Assembly (NCBI GenBank): GCA_028751875.1
Contig: CM054165.1
Location: forward strand, 30,776,353-30,840,352
Direction of reading: 5' to 3'
DNA: 64,000 nt
Origin: Rapana venosa
Taxonomy: Eukaryota > Mollusca > Gastropoda > Neogastropoda > Muricidae
Of this stretch, positions 1-11,400 are shown one piece after another. Position numbers and translations under genes: made by a program. The notes under the pieces are model-generated. The model did no database searches. It was not told the origin of the DNA and saw only the letters and a program-made list of their open reading frames with translations. Each line of letters begins with the position of its first letter. The first letter of the stretch is position 1.

Positions 1-640
1 TTAATTGGCCAGTCTTATGTGTCGGCATTATTACTATGTTAGGAAAGAGTCTTAAATATGAGTCCTGTGATTTAGGAAAACTAGACTTTGAAGCAGTGCT
101 AAGTAGTTGCGGTTTGTTACAGCATCCATTGCTACAAAAGACTTCTTGGTTAAGCAGGGATTCATTCCAGAAATATTAGTCAATAAATAGAAAATGGCTT
201 CTTTAGTGATGATGGTTTGGTGGTGCGTAGTTATCGCACTTGCTTTTACAGGTAGCAAACTACTTGTTTTCTAAAATTCATACAGACGAAGAAAGGGAAG
301 AGTCATGATAAAGCAATAGTACATTCTGAAAACAGTGCACAGGCCAGAATACGAAAGACAAAGAATTGCTCAGTTAGACTTTATTACATGAAAAAACTTC
401 GTGAACAAGGACATGCTGCAAAACATTTTTGATGTTGACGCCCGCAATAAATGAGTTACTTCATTGTGGGACAGGCAAAAATATCTCCTATTACTAAACC
501 AAGCTTCGTGTATTAGTATCAACCACTGAAACCCAGAAGACAGGCGAGCATTGCTTTTATTGTGTGGGTGGGCATGACAATTGTATATTTCTTAGCGCAG
601 AAGTGTTGGTAACCAAAGGCAAATTTTTTTTTAATTTTTA
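1..640. other. Left flank or left end of the large DNA element, no gene recognised
   Basis: The stretch is AT-rich with short open segments on both strands, none of which I recognise. It precedes the integrase remnant, so it may be the left end of the element or its 5' flank. I could not identify a terminal inverted repeat, and the element may extend beyond the window. Confidence 0.4.
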
Positions 641-1660
641 TATTAGGAACAATGGTTGCCAAACTCTCTAAGGATCTACTACACACCAAAAGGGTACTGG
701 GAAAGGACAGACATTGCGATTAATAAAACTGAGCATTGCAGCAGGAGTAAGTTCCGAAGTAGCAAAGAAGTGGCTTGTCTAAACTAGCATATGGCAGATC
801 TATTACCTGCACCAAGGCGCATTATAAGACCCTCCTTCATCAACATGAAGCCAAAATGATACTCACCAAATAGACCCTTTATACTACCCCATGGACACAA
901 TCAGAAGGGAAAGAGGTTTAAGTATGACTTCTTACTGTAGTGTGTGGATCGTAGTTCTAGGTATAAAGATGCTGAGCCCCTTACTGAAAAGAGTGACACC
1001 GCAACTGCAGTTGCTTTGCAAGAAAATCTATAGTCGGGGCTCCATTAAAATATCCCAGACTTATTCAGTGCGATGATGGAAAAGAGTTTAAAGTGAGCAT
1101 TTAATCAGATGTGTACTAAAGCATGGTGTAGCTTATAAAAAGAGGTTTACCAGGCAACCAAGATCTCAAGCACTGTTTTGAAAGTTTTAACAAGCTGGTT
1201 AGAAGAAAAGAAAAGATCTTTGCATATCAGTTCCGCCAGAAATCAAGATCCCGGCACTCAAGAATTAACAGGAGTGGTAAGTAAGACTGCTGCAGTTTTG
1301 AGAGCAATGAACTCTGAAGATAACTAAAGCCACAGGGTTTTTAATTATAAACCTGTGGAGCTATCATAGGCAAAACTATACAGCAGCACAACCCAAACAA
1401 CTCCTTCTAAGCAACCCACTAATACCTGTGGGACGAAACTGAGATATCTGTTGCTCTGGAGAAGCTGAAGCAGCGGGACAGTCACAAACGAGCAAAAGAT
1501 CCCTTCTGGAGCATAGACACTTTTGAAATAAAAAGTTGTGGAAATGGATCCTCCTATTATTATTTGTCATACCTGCGCCAAGGGCTTTTGTTTAGAGAGG
1601 AACTGCAGTCAGTGCCACCTAAATACTGTCCCGCGTCAGTAATGTAAGGCTACTATTTCA
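640..1660 (+). pseudogene. Retroviral-type (rve) integrase remnant of a Maverick/Polinton or adintovirus-like element
   Basis: This is a degenerate integrase that would insert the element into host DNA. In short plus-strand frames I see a core with CDDGKEF at 1069-1089 (second catalytic Asp region) and ESFNKL at 1180-1197 (catalytic Glu helix). The ORF at 891-1076 carries KKIYSRG, which precedes the CDDG motif in this family. A C-terminal segment at about 1498-1640 includes PFWSIDTFEI and REELQSVPP, the usual end of these proteins. An in-frame TAA at 1102-1104 and several frameshifts break the gene, so it cannot be functional. Family knowledge: this integrase type with family B polymerase defines Mavericks/Polintons and adintoviruses. 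An LTR-retroelement integrase is the alternative, but the neighbouring polymerase and packaging ATPase argue against it. Confidence 0.82.
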
Positions 1661-2200
1661 CAGAAGTAAGTGACTGTATGGTCTCATCTAACTGTTTTTT
1701 GTTACTACAATTTAAGGGTACAATCTTTGATAATCTGAAGTGGGTTGGACACTCTCTCTCATACTAAACAACTCCTAGAATATTATTTAGCACCTCTTCT
1801 TTTGTAACATGATAAAGTTTTATTTCTACCTGCTCACAAGTGTTCTTAGAATGTCAGCACTGTAAAGCAGAGACGAGGCATTGTCCACTACCATAGTCAA
1901 TTTGATAAAGAGTAAACAATCCATTGTGAGTCTCAATCAAGATTTTTTTAACTCGTATATAAATGTTAAAAAAAAATTAATTAATTACTTTGTTCTCCAT
2001 GTGTCCAATGTGCGTATGAGTGCTCTGGTGAAGAATTAGATTCGTTTTGTGTCTCTGCGTATCAATGTTTTTTCTAACCACAGTTGTAATTGATTTGGTG
2101 CAGGGCTTGAGAAGAGCTTTGGGTTGTCATGATGAAAATACTCTACCTTCAAAGAGAGCTCTTTGTAGGTTTTCATGACTGATGCTTGTTTTTGACCACC
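1660..2200. other. Spacer between the convergent integrase and polymerase remnants
   Basis: This AT-rich sequence lies between the 3' ends of the integrase (+) and polymerase (-). No supported gene is seen. An A-run with TTAATTAA lies near 1968-1985. Confidence 0.4.
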
Positions 2201-3874
2201 TGTTTTGCAACACATTTTGCCTTTTTTATGACACCTGTCTGGCTTGCAACGCTATTCATCCTGGGCTTAACCAACATATTCTTTGATAATAGTGCCGTTC
2301 ATCTCATCCTTCATCTTACCAATTAACTTTTTTGTTTACTGTTGGAATGCAAGGGACTGTCTTTTGGATAATCACAGGTGTCTTTCCATGACTCTGATCC
2401 AGCGCTTCGTCCTCTACAAGGTCTTTGTTATATCTATATGTGGGTATGTCTAGGATGAATATAAGGGGAAAGTCTGTGTCTGTGGTACAAGACCCATTAC
2501 AGCAGGATATTTAGCCTTGAAAGTAATCATTCAAGAACTCCAGCATCAACAGCTTTGACAGCTCCGCACACTAAACCCATTGAATATGGTTTGGTCTCGT
2601 TTAACCTGCAACTGCTTCATCATGATGCCATACAGACTGTCATGGAAATTGCCTGTCGTCTTGATAGCTTGGCCTTTGATGTTAGCTTTATGGCTTCGTT
2701 TTCTTTTCTTTGTGAATAATATAACATCTTTTCTTTTGTGTGGTTCTCCATTGTTTTACCAAAGCAGCTGTTATTCATGAGCTTGAAGTAAATCCTTTTC
2801 TGATGCATCCGTTGCCTTCCATTCTCAGATCAGTGTTCTTTATGATGTATGGTTTCATGAATTGCTCTGGTTCAAACACAATGTATACGATGAACAGCAG
2901 TAAGAATTAAACCATGCCTTAGGTAGAACTGTAGCAAGTCTGTTGTTGAAAACATACTTGCTCTTGTCATTTAAGTTTGGTACTAGCTTTGGTGGTTCTT
3001 TTGGAGATGTTTAGGAGCCTTTCTGCAAGCCATTGGGTAGTCATTGTGCGCATCATGTGTTCATGGGATAGACTAAATCTACTCCTTAGTTCCCAACCTA
3101 GTGCTTGATCATGGCACCATTTTGTGGACAACGCTTTTAGAACCTCATCAAACGGCAAAAGGACCATTAAAACAACTGAAAGTTTCTTTGTGGTAGTGAC
3201 TGACACATCGGGGGACCATCCATACAGATTGTTTGCGTCCAAAAGTACAAGATGTAGTTAGAAGCTTTGCTAGGATCATAGTTTTCTAAATATTTGTTGT
3301 TTTGCTTTACAGTAATTGTGCCGATGCACTTACTGATGCCACCACACAGACCATCCTCAATCATTTGGGCATTGGAGGTCAGACAACAGTCAATCTGCAC
3401 ACCAGTAAACTTCAAGAAGCATCCAAGACTATTCCCGGTGCTGTGATATAATGTGATGGGTACTAGGCCATAATGTTTCATGCCGGTCTTTCTGTAGTTC
3501 TACAAAGACATCAGCAAGCGAACATGCATCAGCAAGTGATACTGATCTTGGTAATCACCATCGTCCGACACTGCATTTTTGCCATGCCATATGAGCATGG
3601 CTGATAGTCATCATCACTGATTCCTTTGACTGTCAATCTGCTGAAGATGCTTCTTTTGGTAGGCACGCTCTTCTTCATCAAGCTTTCCCATGAGTGCATG
3701 TACTCATAAGGATAGACGCCTTTTCGCACGAGCTTTGTGTTGAAGTATTTTTCTGTAATTGAGCAAGTACTCATTGGATGAATGGACAAGGACTCTAGAG
3801 ATCCCATCAGTATGTGTTGTGCAGAATCAAAGAAGGATAAGCTATTTAAGTGTAAAAGTCAGGTACTTTATGAT

Positions 3875-3928
<54 letters not shown>

Positions 3929-5250
3929 GGGGGGGGTGGATCGGTGTTGCAATGCAAGTAAGCCTATATACTCATCAGTCACTGCCTGCATTAATTAGTG
4001 GTGTGTAGTCGTAAACTCTTAGATTGTGGAAGAAGACTGGGCAGCTTCCATGTTTTGGGGATCTATTTTAGTTGTAGATTACACTTACTATGTGCTGCTC
4101 CACGAAACTTTCCACCTATATGTGGTCATGATCTCTGACTGTGTGAGTGTCTGCCAACTGTCGGTGTTAATTAATTACCACAAATCCAGCAATGTGTTGC
4201 AGAGGCTACTGTTCCTGGTCTTCTTCTGTCATAATGATATCTTGTAGGTTTAGCTGTTGAGAGTGTGGTATGATTCGCTTTCAAGTGTTCAAGAAAAAGC
4301 TTCAGCCGGTTGGTCCTCTATACAAAACTGGCTCTGAAGTGTGCACCATCTGATCTAACAACAAAACAAAAGCAAATGAACAGAACTTGATGATTTCTGA
4401 GTAAGACTGTTTTAGGCATTTGATCCCTGTGTGGCCTTGGTTTGGCACATATTTGATAGACTCAAAGTCAGCATACACTACTAGGACTTCTTTTGTAGCT
4501 TCTTTATGTTTTTGAAAGTAACATTGCTTCTGCTTTGGTATTACAAGTTCAGAAGATTGCTTTCGGTCTCACTCTTACAATGTTTTCTGTGTTTGTCTGC
4601 TGCTGTAAAGATGTAATTGAACCATGCATCGTCTTGCAAACTCTTGTTTGTGCTGATGTTTTGTTGTCTGGCAAATAAGGTCTATTCATTGCTCTAATGA
4701 GTAGATATAATGATAACTGGTTTCATTACTCACTGCAAGAGGTCTACATGGTTCTTATCAGGATTATCCTTTTGTTGGGAGGACCTTTTTGAGATCCTAG
4801 TGGTCTTACCAGTTGGGTCATGGGGGACCTCACATCTTCCAGGGTTGTACACATTCACAATGACTGGGTGGGTTTAGTTTCCTCAAACTTGTCAATGCTC
4901 CTATATACAGCCCACGAAAGTCAATGCCGGGTAAAGACAAGCTTGTTACGATGTCATGATAGTTTCGAAACTCTCTCTGCATTCTTTGTTTACATGAAAC
5001 AGCCTAGGCCAGCACCACACCACATAAATCACTTATCAATCTTTGTTCTGAATGTTCAAGCACAAGCTCGTTTTGCTACACATTCTGGGTGAGTAGGGGG
5101 AATGTAACTTCTTACAACAATGGGATGAAACTTTGTTTGCTTTAGTTCTATGCGAAGAACCCTTACCAACTGTCCATCCTGATCCCCTCATTCTTGCTGT
5201 TTCTGCACAATTGTCGTAAGTTAGCGCATATTCATCTGCCAATGTTGTGT
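2200..5250 (-). pseudogene. Protein-primed family B DNA polymerase remnant of the Maverick/adintovirus-like element
   Basis: This is the replicative polymerase of the element, split into frames but collinear on the minus strand. From N to C terminus: CLNIQNKD near 5036-5070, a conserved N-terminal segment of the family; RKGVYPYEYM and GISDDDYQ in the 3529-3807 frame; LKFTGVQI, DGLCGGIS and NYDPSKASNY in the 3167-3481 frame; MDANNLYGW at the start of the 2967-3242 frame, a hallmark of these polymerases; KLMNNSCFGKTMEN in the 2620-2808 frame (motif B); and TDTDF near 2466-2483 in place of the DTDS of motif C. About 3 kb is close to the expected length of a 1,000-residue enzyme. Many frameshifts, stops and a 53-base G run make it a pseudogene. 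The N terminus may extend to about 5.9 kb. Confidence 0.88.
3875..3937 (+). repeat. Poly-G run (53 G) inside the polymerase remnant
   Basis: There are 53 consecutive G at 3875-3927, then T, eight G, T. The run sits between polymerase segments. It may be a real G-tract with quadruplex potential or a base-calling artefact. Confidence 0.9.
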
Positions 5251-7195
5251 TGAGTCTTCAAAGGTGTTCAGTGCTTGTTGTGGTTGTTGACACATGGAAC
5301 AGTTAATTCTTCATTTTGTTTGCTGTGTTGTATTGGTATTTCAGCAACAACTGCTCCTTTATGGTGGATCTATGTTTAGGTTGTCTGGTATTTGTGCGAT
5401 TGCATCTTGAAGGCTTTGTACCACGTTTTGTGGTTGTGTAACATTTGCTCTATTGTCTGAAACACTTTGGTTCAATTACTGAGCTCAACTAAATCTCTAA
5501 TCATATAGTAAGAAAAAATAAATTAATTAATTAATTAAATTTGCATTCTGTTTTGTTTTTGTTTTGCTACGGTATGAAGCAGTGAATCTACCACAGTAAT
5601 TCTTTAGCTCCTTAATAGAGTACTCAGCTGTTTGTACTGTCCAAGCCAAGCAGATACCCTTTTTTATAATATTCCTTTTTTATTGAGTCAATGTCCACAG
5701 GCATAGCTTTGTTGTTTGTTTGTTCTGCGAGGTCGAACTTTTGACGCTTGTAGTCATCGTATTCATCCTGAAGGACGCTTGAATTCGCTCTTCTTGATAT
5801 TGTGGAATCTGTTAGAGCTTTGCTTAATAATGTGCTGAATGAGCTTAGCTTGGCTAAATGTCAAGGCCAACCACAGCATCATGTTTTTCTAGTTTACGCA
5901 CAACCTCTTCGAAAAGACTGATGTGACAAATGAACAGGCTACTGTGTTTTTTGAACAGAGCCCAATGCTATTGATGCAGGAGCACAATTCCAGTAGCCAA
6001 GAGAGCATTGCTTGGTGTTCCTGCTGTGGCTGTTGTAGAACAGTGTTCTGTACTGTAGTAATAGAGCTCAAACACAGTAAATGCTGATCTGTAACCTAAC
6101 ACCTGCATTTTGTATACTTGCTTAGTGTTGCTCAATGTCATGCTGCATCTGTGTAATGTTTGTCAAACGAAAGGTTATTAGCATTTCATTAAGAGGTCAG
6201 GATCTGGTGCACTAGGAATTTAGGTATATTTAGAGGTCGTCATCTTCTTCTTATACTGTTTAAAAAAACGGTGTGTGTAATTGTTTATTGGTTTCATTCA
6301 GTAAGTTTGTAATTGATTGTCGGCAGTTACTAACATATGTGTAATAGGATGCTACGAGGTCATTGTGGTGTAGATTGGTGGGTTGCTAATTGTGTCAGCT
6401 GTGTGGTGGGTCTAGGAGCAAAGTTGACTTTATTACTGGAAATGTTCCCTTCAATGTCATTGTCACCGCGCTGTTTACGATGTAATAGCATAGCTAATCT
6501 GAAGGCATCAACGGTCGAGGTCTTTCCAGTTAATAGTATCCCATCCTGAACAAGAAAAGAAGCTCTGTCTTCTCTTGCAAACCAGAAACAAACACCAATG
6601 TGTTACTGGATCATCTAGAGGAAAGTATGAAGGTATCGTAGCAATGTGGTTGATGGTTTAGTCACTGAGTCTTTTCTGATGGAAGCAAGTAAGTGCCGTA
6701 TTCTGTAGATGCTATTATCTATACTTCTTTTTTTGCTGCGTCCTTGATGTGATATGCTTAATAGCTATGTTTATGGTCAGCATTTATGGCTTTACGGAAA
6801 GTTCTGTCAGGTGATAGAGAGTGTATGGACTAATAAACTCCAACTTGATCTGACAGTCGATGCTTGTTTATGTTTTGATTGTGCCATTTTTAGCTTTAAA
6901 TGTTACTTTGTAAAGTAAATCATCTGCTAATGCTTCAGCTTCAAACATTACCCAACTGTTCAAGTTTAGGAAAACCGAGTGGTTTTTTAGCTTCTTCTAT
7001 TGCTGTGCGCTTGTAGTATCCATCATTTGTGTACTTCCAAAAGTCGTTAAACTTCACAATCTCCCCATCCTTCTCTTAACTTTGAACATCACCTAGATCT
7101 TTAAGCTCTATAGTTTTTTTTTTCTGGCATGGTTAGGTTGCTCTTTATTACAGGACCGCGTGTCATGGTTATGTATGTTACTATTAGTATTTATA
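5250..7195 (-). other. Undetermined element sequence upstream of the polymerase
   Basis: No intact ORF is present. On the minus strand, about 6905-7110 reads as a protein-like segment that includes KFNDFWKYTNDGYYKR and AIEEAKKPLGFP, and further short open segments continue to about 6400. The composition and the collinear open pieces look like another broken element gene rather than spacer. I do not recognise the family; a minor virion protein would be a guess. A TTAATTAA tract lies at 5520-5540. Confidence 0.4.
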
Positions 7196-7459
7196 TTATT
7201 TTATTTTTCTAATGTAATAGTAAATTTTTACAGTCAATGTTCTTTGTGCTGTGTCTTTGGTTGTTATACAGATGTGTTTCATGGAAGCCTTCTTGTTGCT
7301 CTTTGAATTGAAGTGTAGTAAAGCTATTGTGCCTGCATTCACAGTACATTGCCATGCTTGTGGTAGGGTTCTTGAGTAGATCAGAAGGGGATGATGAGGT
7401 CGAAGCCTCGTCACCATCTTGGTTTTGTGTCTTTGTGTTGTAATGAGTCTGGTGTACAA
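7196..7459 (-). CDS. Short uncharacterised element ORF
   Basis: This open frame of 87 residues is basic, rich in Thr, Lys and His, and ends in a Tyr/Ile/Lys-rich tail. No transmembrane segment, zinc motif or known domain is seen. It lies between the polymerase and the mid-element ORFs on the same strand as the polymerase. It could be a real small element protein or a fragment of a longer broken one; I cannot tell. Confidence 0.3.
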   Translation of the reverse strand: MYTRLITTQRHKTKMVTRLRPHHPLLIYSRTLPQAWQCTVNAGTIALLHFNSKSNKKASMKHICITTKDTAQRTLTVKIYYYIRKIK

Positions 7460-8660
7460 ATAAGCAAGAGTTTTACTTCCAAGTCAAGGGGTCTTTCACC
7501 GACATAGGTTTTGTCCTCGCCTATTATTATTACCAGCACCAAGTCTACTTCCAGGCCTCATTATAAACCGACTTATTCAATGGAGGATCGAAACAAGCTT
7601 TCTCCAAGGCGTTTGTGGCATACTTATAATTGAATAGGAGTCTGTTGAGTTACTCTTTTAGGACTAGCTGGGTGAGTATGCTGTGTACCAGTGGGACGAA
7701 AGAGCTCCTTTTCCAGTGTGCAGAGTCGTAATAACCTTCATTCCTACAAGTAAATTTTTTGGACGATCTAGTTCTAGGATCGTATTCGTTAGTATCCAGG
7801 TGCTGTGCTGTCAATGTTTATCCATGTTACTTGTTGAAGACCTTCAGCCAAAGCAACAGTTTATGTTGGACAGCGGTTGTCAAAGGAATGGATAGGTTTA
7901 ACAGGAACACCTGATTGGTTGTTTGTAGTGTTATAAACATTTTATATACGTATAGAATAATAATGTTATAATTTTAATAAAGATGCAAAATTCGAGCTGG
8001 TCTCACTATAACCAAAGACTAGGTTTTTTAATAAGCTAGATGTTGCTGTGTCAGAGACATTGATATTCGAAGTAAAGGTTCCAAACACTGAAATCCATAC
8101 TTAATCCCCCAGATTTAAGTTGATGCTACTGCGAGGAGCATGGTTGTTCTAATCCTATACAGTTCTATCAAAAACCACAACTTAAACTTTGCTATCCACT
8201 GTGCAACTACGGGCTTGTGGTTTTGTATTCATATGCTGAACCCACATGAACCATCCAAAACCAGTTAGTAAAGGTGTGTAAGGTTTCATGTGTACGTTCA
8301 GTTCAGGCGTGTGCGATTTGAGCTGCAGCGGTCCCCATGCCCACTGTAGTAGTAACTTCAATCCCTGTAATTGTAGGGATTATCATGAAGGCGTTGAGAG
8401 GCGTGCAATGAGTTTTATTATAGATTCTAAGACTGCATTCAGACAAATCATGGGTCTAAAATCTTGGCATGGTACTCTGTATTTGTGGGTGTGAACAGGA
8501 GTATTAACTATGACTGGTGGCCTGCCAATTACATAGTTCTCATCGTGGTGGCAAGGTTTGTTATTGGGTCATTTATAAGTGGGAGCAATTTGAACATGTA
8601 TGCTTGGACGTACGTTTATTCGTGATTAAGTTGTGTTGGGTTTACAAGACCTGGATTAGA
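7460..8660. other. Unassigned middle part of the large DNA element
   Basis: Broken open segments occur on both strands. On the minus strand at about 8040-8130 a segment including FGTFTSNINVSD, and at about 8210-8280 one including GFGWFMWVQHMN, look protein-like and beta-rich, which would suit a structural protein. No family could be named and no frame is continuous. Confidence 0.35.
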
Positions 8661-8667
8661 GAGGATT

Positions 8668-9168
8668 ATGACTCTGTTCGTACCTATGATGTGGTGCTGC
8701 TCTGGTGCACAGCACAGACAAGATCAAGTATTATTGGTGGCACTGGGTTTTGGATGCAACAGAATAGTTTCTAAGCAAATCTTGAAGACCAGTATTAACT
8801 CGGCCGATGACCTACCATCAAGCATCAAGCATTATCAAGATGTTCTTCACTATGCACGGTCTAAGGTAGACTTTGCTATAGGACATGGTTTATATATGTT
8901 GCCTTCCAACATGCAGTTACAAATAGGAACAATTACAAACTACAACAACAATATTATTATTGCTGGAGATGATGTGCAGCTTGGAAAAAATGAAAGTGTA
9001 AACAATACACCATCAGTAGTAGTAGTAAGTCCGACACAAGAAACAAGTGTAGTAAGTCCGACACAAGAAACAAGTGTAGTAAGTCCGACACAGGGAAAGA
9101 AATACTACCACCTCAGAGCAAAGAAAAAAAACAATAATTATTCCCCTTGTAAGAAACAGTCACTATGA
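8668..9168 (+). CDS. Unknown element protein with three 27-bp repeats
   Basis: This is an open frame of 166 residues, one of the longest intact frames in the element. Residues from about 45 read as a plausible folded domain with SIKHYQDVLHYARSKVDFA. The C-terminal third contains a tandem repeat of VVSPTQETS, then a Lys/Asn-rich tail. The codon at 8668 is an ATG, but a neighbouring frame overlaps the first 30 residues, so the true start may lie elsewhere. It is convergent with the minus-strand membrane ORF that begins 30 bases downstream. I do not recognise the family; a virion or accessory protein is a guess. Confidence 0.45.
   Translation: MTLFVPMMWCCSGAQHRQDQVLLVALGFGCNRIVSKQILKTSINSADDLPSSIKHYQDVLHYARSKVDFAIGHGLYMLPSNMQLQIGTITNYNNNIIIAGDDVQLGKNESVNNTPSVVVVSPTQETSVVSPTQETSVVSPTQGKKYYHLRAKKKNNNYSPCKKQSL
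9024..9095 (+). repeat. 27-bp tandem repeat, 2.7 copies
   Basis: Units start at 9024, 9051 and 9078 with AGTAAGTCCGACACAAGAAA. The copies are almost identical and keep the reading frame (nine residues each). Confidence 0.9.
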
Positions 9169-9199
9169 TGAAATAACTGCTTTAACAAGTATACTTGTT

Positions 9200-9707
9200 T
9201 TAAGCGGCCTTGCTTATCTTTATTTTAGAAAGAAGAAAACCAACAACTAAAACCAGTAACGCCCATAAATGCTCTGCCATAAATCCCACAACTTTTCCTG
9301 CTGTTGATAATAGCCAGCTAACAACAGAACCAATTATACCAGGAAGTGCATCGCCAACTTTGTAGGCTAATTTTTTTAATAGGTCAGCTAAGTGGCTGTT
9401 TTGTTTCCTAACCCAGGCTGTGCCTGTGGGTGCGGAAGGTGATGGTGGTGGTGGTGGCGGAAGTGTGCTTCCTGTCAGTGCATACACAAGTTGTGCTAAT
9501 AGCGAAACCCAATTGCTGTAATTATACTGGACATGTGTTATGCCTGCTCGCGAAACAGTTGTAAGGATGCTTTCCGCTAGTGTACTGTTTTCATAAAGAA
9601 TTCGGTGGGGATTGTTTCTTGTATTCTGTAACCTGAGATTGTAGTTGTTGGTTCTGTTATTGGTTAAGACCTCTAATCTTGCTTGGCGTTCATCTTTGCA
9701 GTTTTTT
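9200..9707 (-). CDS. Proline-rich, membrane-associated element protein (unknown function)
   Basis: The minus-strand frame is open from about 9707 to 9200; the first in-frame ATG is at 9487, giving 95 residues. The part upstream of that ATG also looks protein-like (Asn/Arg-rich), and a stop next to a run of seven A at about 9708 suggests that the original start lay further upstream. The 95-residue part has a run of six prolines, then an amphipathic segment (PGIIGSVVSWLL) and a strongly hydrophobic stretch (LWALLVLVVGFLL) that would span a membrane. Mavericks and related viruses often carry small hydrophobic virion or membrane proteins; assigning that role here is an inference. Confidence 0.5.
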
Positions 9708-10060
9708 TAGTACGTCTGTGTGATTCTTTCTTTTAACTCTCTTGGTCAAGATTTGATCTCTGCTATCTGCTGCTTTTTCTTTTCTGTTCTATTGCGTGAT
9801 GAGTCTACATCACTAGCTTTGGCTAAATTATTTATAGTTCGCCTTTATACTCTGAGTGCTTGTTTGAGATCCCATTATTTTCTCGAATGTGTAGGTTGAT
9901 CCTTTATGTTTTCAGTGCTGTGTCTTCGTTGCCTTGTTCGAAGCTAGTTTCCACTCTAGGAATTTTTCAGTTGTTGTGTTTGCCAACTGGTGCTAGGTCT
10001 TCAAGTGGTAAGACTTTCAATATTTGTTGGTAGGTTTTGTTCAGCATTTTGTAGTTTGTG
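9708..10060. other. Spacer or broken 5' part of neighbouring minus-strand ORFs
   Basis: No continuous frame is seen. The stretch lies between two minus-strand ORFs and probably contains degraded coding sequence of one of them. Confidence 0.35.
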
Positions 10061-10411
10061 CTACAGCTTCGTAGGCAGTCGGTTAGTAGTCAGTGCATCA
10101 CTAATAGCAAGTTTTCTCTGCATAGCAACACTTAGTCTCTGCTTGAGTGTATTTTTTGCTAAAAACTGATGGGGGTTATTTTTCTTTGTTAATAAAACCT
10201 TTTGTCCTGTGTCAGTTACAGCATACAGATTGTCTTTGTTGTCCATATCATAGTCAGTATGGTCTAGTACTTCTGGCGTTGGTTGTCCCAAACTTGTGTG
10301 AAAATCTTTAACCCTGCTTTCTAATAATTCTCTTCTGACTGAGGCTGTTGCTTCACCCATATCATCAGCTGGCGTAAACACATCATCCATATCTATATCA
10401 TAGTCTTCCAT
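10061..10411 (-). CDS. Acidic uncharacterised element ORF
   Basis: This intact frame of 116 residues starts at an ATG. The N terminus is very acidic (MEDYDIDMDDVF), the centre has a second acidic patch (DHTDYDMDNKDNL), and the C terminus is basic (LKQRLSVAMQRKL). No membrane segment or catalytic motif is seen. It is divergent from the capsid-like remnant that starts about 70 bases away, so a bidirectional promoter between 10412 and 10460 is plausible. The pairing of an acidic ORF, a membrane ORF and a capsid-like gene suggests a structural or assembly module, which is an inference. Confidence 0.5.
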   Translation of the reverse strand: MEDYDIDMDDVFTPADDMGEATASVRRELLESRVKDFHTSLGQPTPEVLDHTDYDMDNKDNLYAVTDTGQKVLLTKKNNPHQFLAKNTLKQRLSVAMQRKLAISDALTTNRLPTKL

Positions 10412-10454
10412 TATTCTATTATTGTTTTTTTTTTTTTGCTACTTATAGAAAAAA

Positions 10455-11400
10455 GATGGCGCAACAAACCATTTTTTTTTTGGGATAAGCAATCCTTCTA
10501 TCCATGACAGACGTTTAAAAGATCCCTTAGGTATTAAAGGAAACAAGACAGACAATTCTGTTATTACAATAAAACAACCCCCCTCCACTATTGATGAAAA
10601 TAGATTCTGACTGGTAGGTTTCTAATTTGGAAAAGATGATGTCATTGTTTCAGGCACAAATAGGCTTGCTTTTCAGATTGAACTTGAGTCTGAGATGATC
10701 CAAACGAAGTGTGGTAGCAAACTTCGTAGGGATATTATTAAAAAAGTTTAGTGTCAAGCTTGAAGGCAGGGAAGTGCTATCATTGAAAATGCTGACATAT
10801 TTTGATCTATACTGATTTATGGATGACAAAAGAAATAAGAGATGTCTTATTTATCAAGGGCATACAGGATGATGAGGGACTTAAACACAGAGTAGGTTCT
10901 GCTGAGAAGGGAAAAGGAAAAAAAGATGCTGCCATAAGCAGTAGCCTATGGGAACAGGTTTTGTATTCCTCTTGACTTGAAATGCTCAGCTCTCACATGC
11001 TTACTATCAGGGCGCACCCAGAGACAGACTGTCGTATGAGCTGACCTTTAATGACAGTGCTCGTGTTATACATCGAGTGACGCGATGCAAATTCAAATAT
11101 CTAGTATATCTTTAGTGTATTGATGTTGTCAATCACCCAGAGCTTGACCTTGAGTGGCACTGCAATATCAGTCCAAGGCTTGCTATCTATTGAGAAAGGT
11201 GCTTAACCATAGTACATTAATGAAGAGTAAAGCGATACTGTGTGGAACATAAATCTGAACACTCTGGCAAGATCATTAAAAGGAAATATAATGCTGTTTG
11301 AAGAACAGGCCACCCCTTTTCCGATTGTGAGAGTTTATTATTCCGGGTATTAAAATCATTTCATCATGTACTGTAGGGGGAAACCAAATCATGTCTACGC
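10455..11400 (+). pseudogene. Probable major capsid protein remnant of the Maverick/adintovirus-like element
   Basis: Plus-strand fragments lie in changing frames. About 10483-10600 reads GISNPSIHDRRL followed by a Lys/Asn-rich region. At 10953-10976 NRFCIPLDL is followed by segments that resemble the beta-rich core of double jelly-roll capsid proteins of this group, where a similar (R)F-x-(I/V)P-L-D motif occurs. Frequent stops and frameshifts make it non-functional. Its position directly upstream of the packaging ATPase supports the assignment. I rank it below the polymerase and ATPase because no catalytic motif can confirm it. Confidence 0.5.

Noticed and set aside
4820..5092. 90-residue plus-strand ORF
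   Set aside because: Antisense to the polymerase N-terminal remnant, which carries the family motifs.
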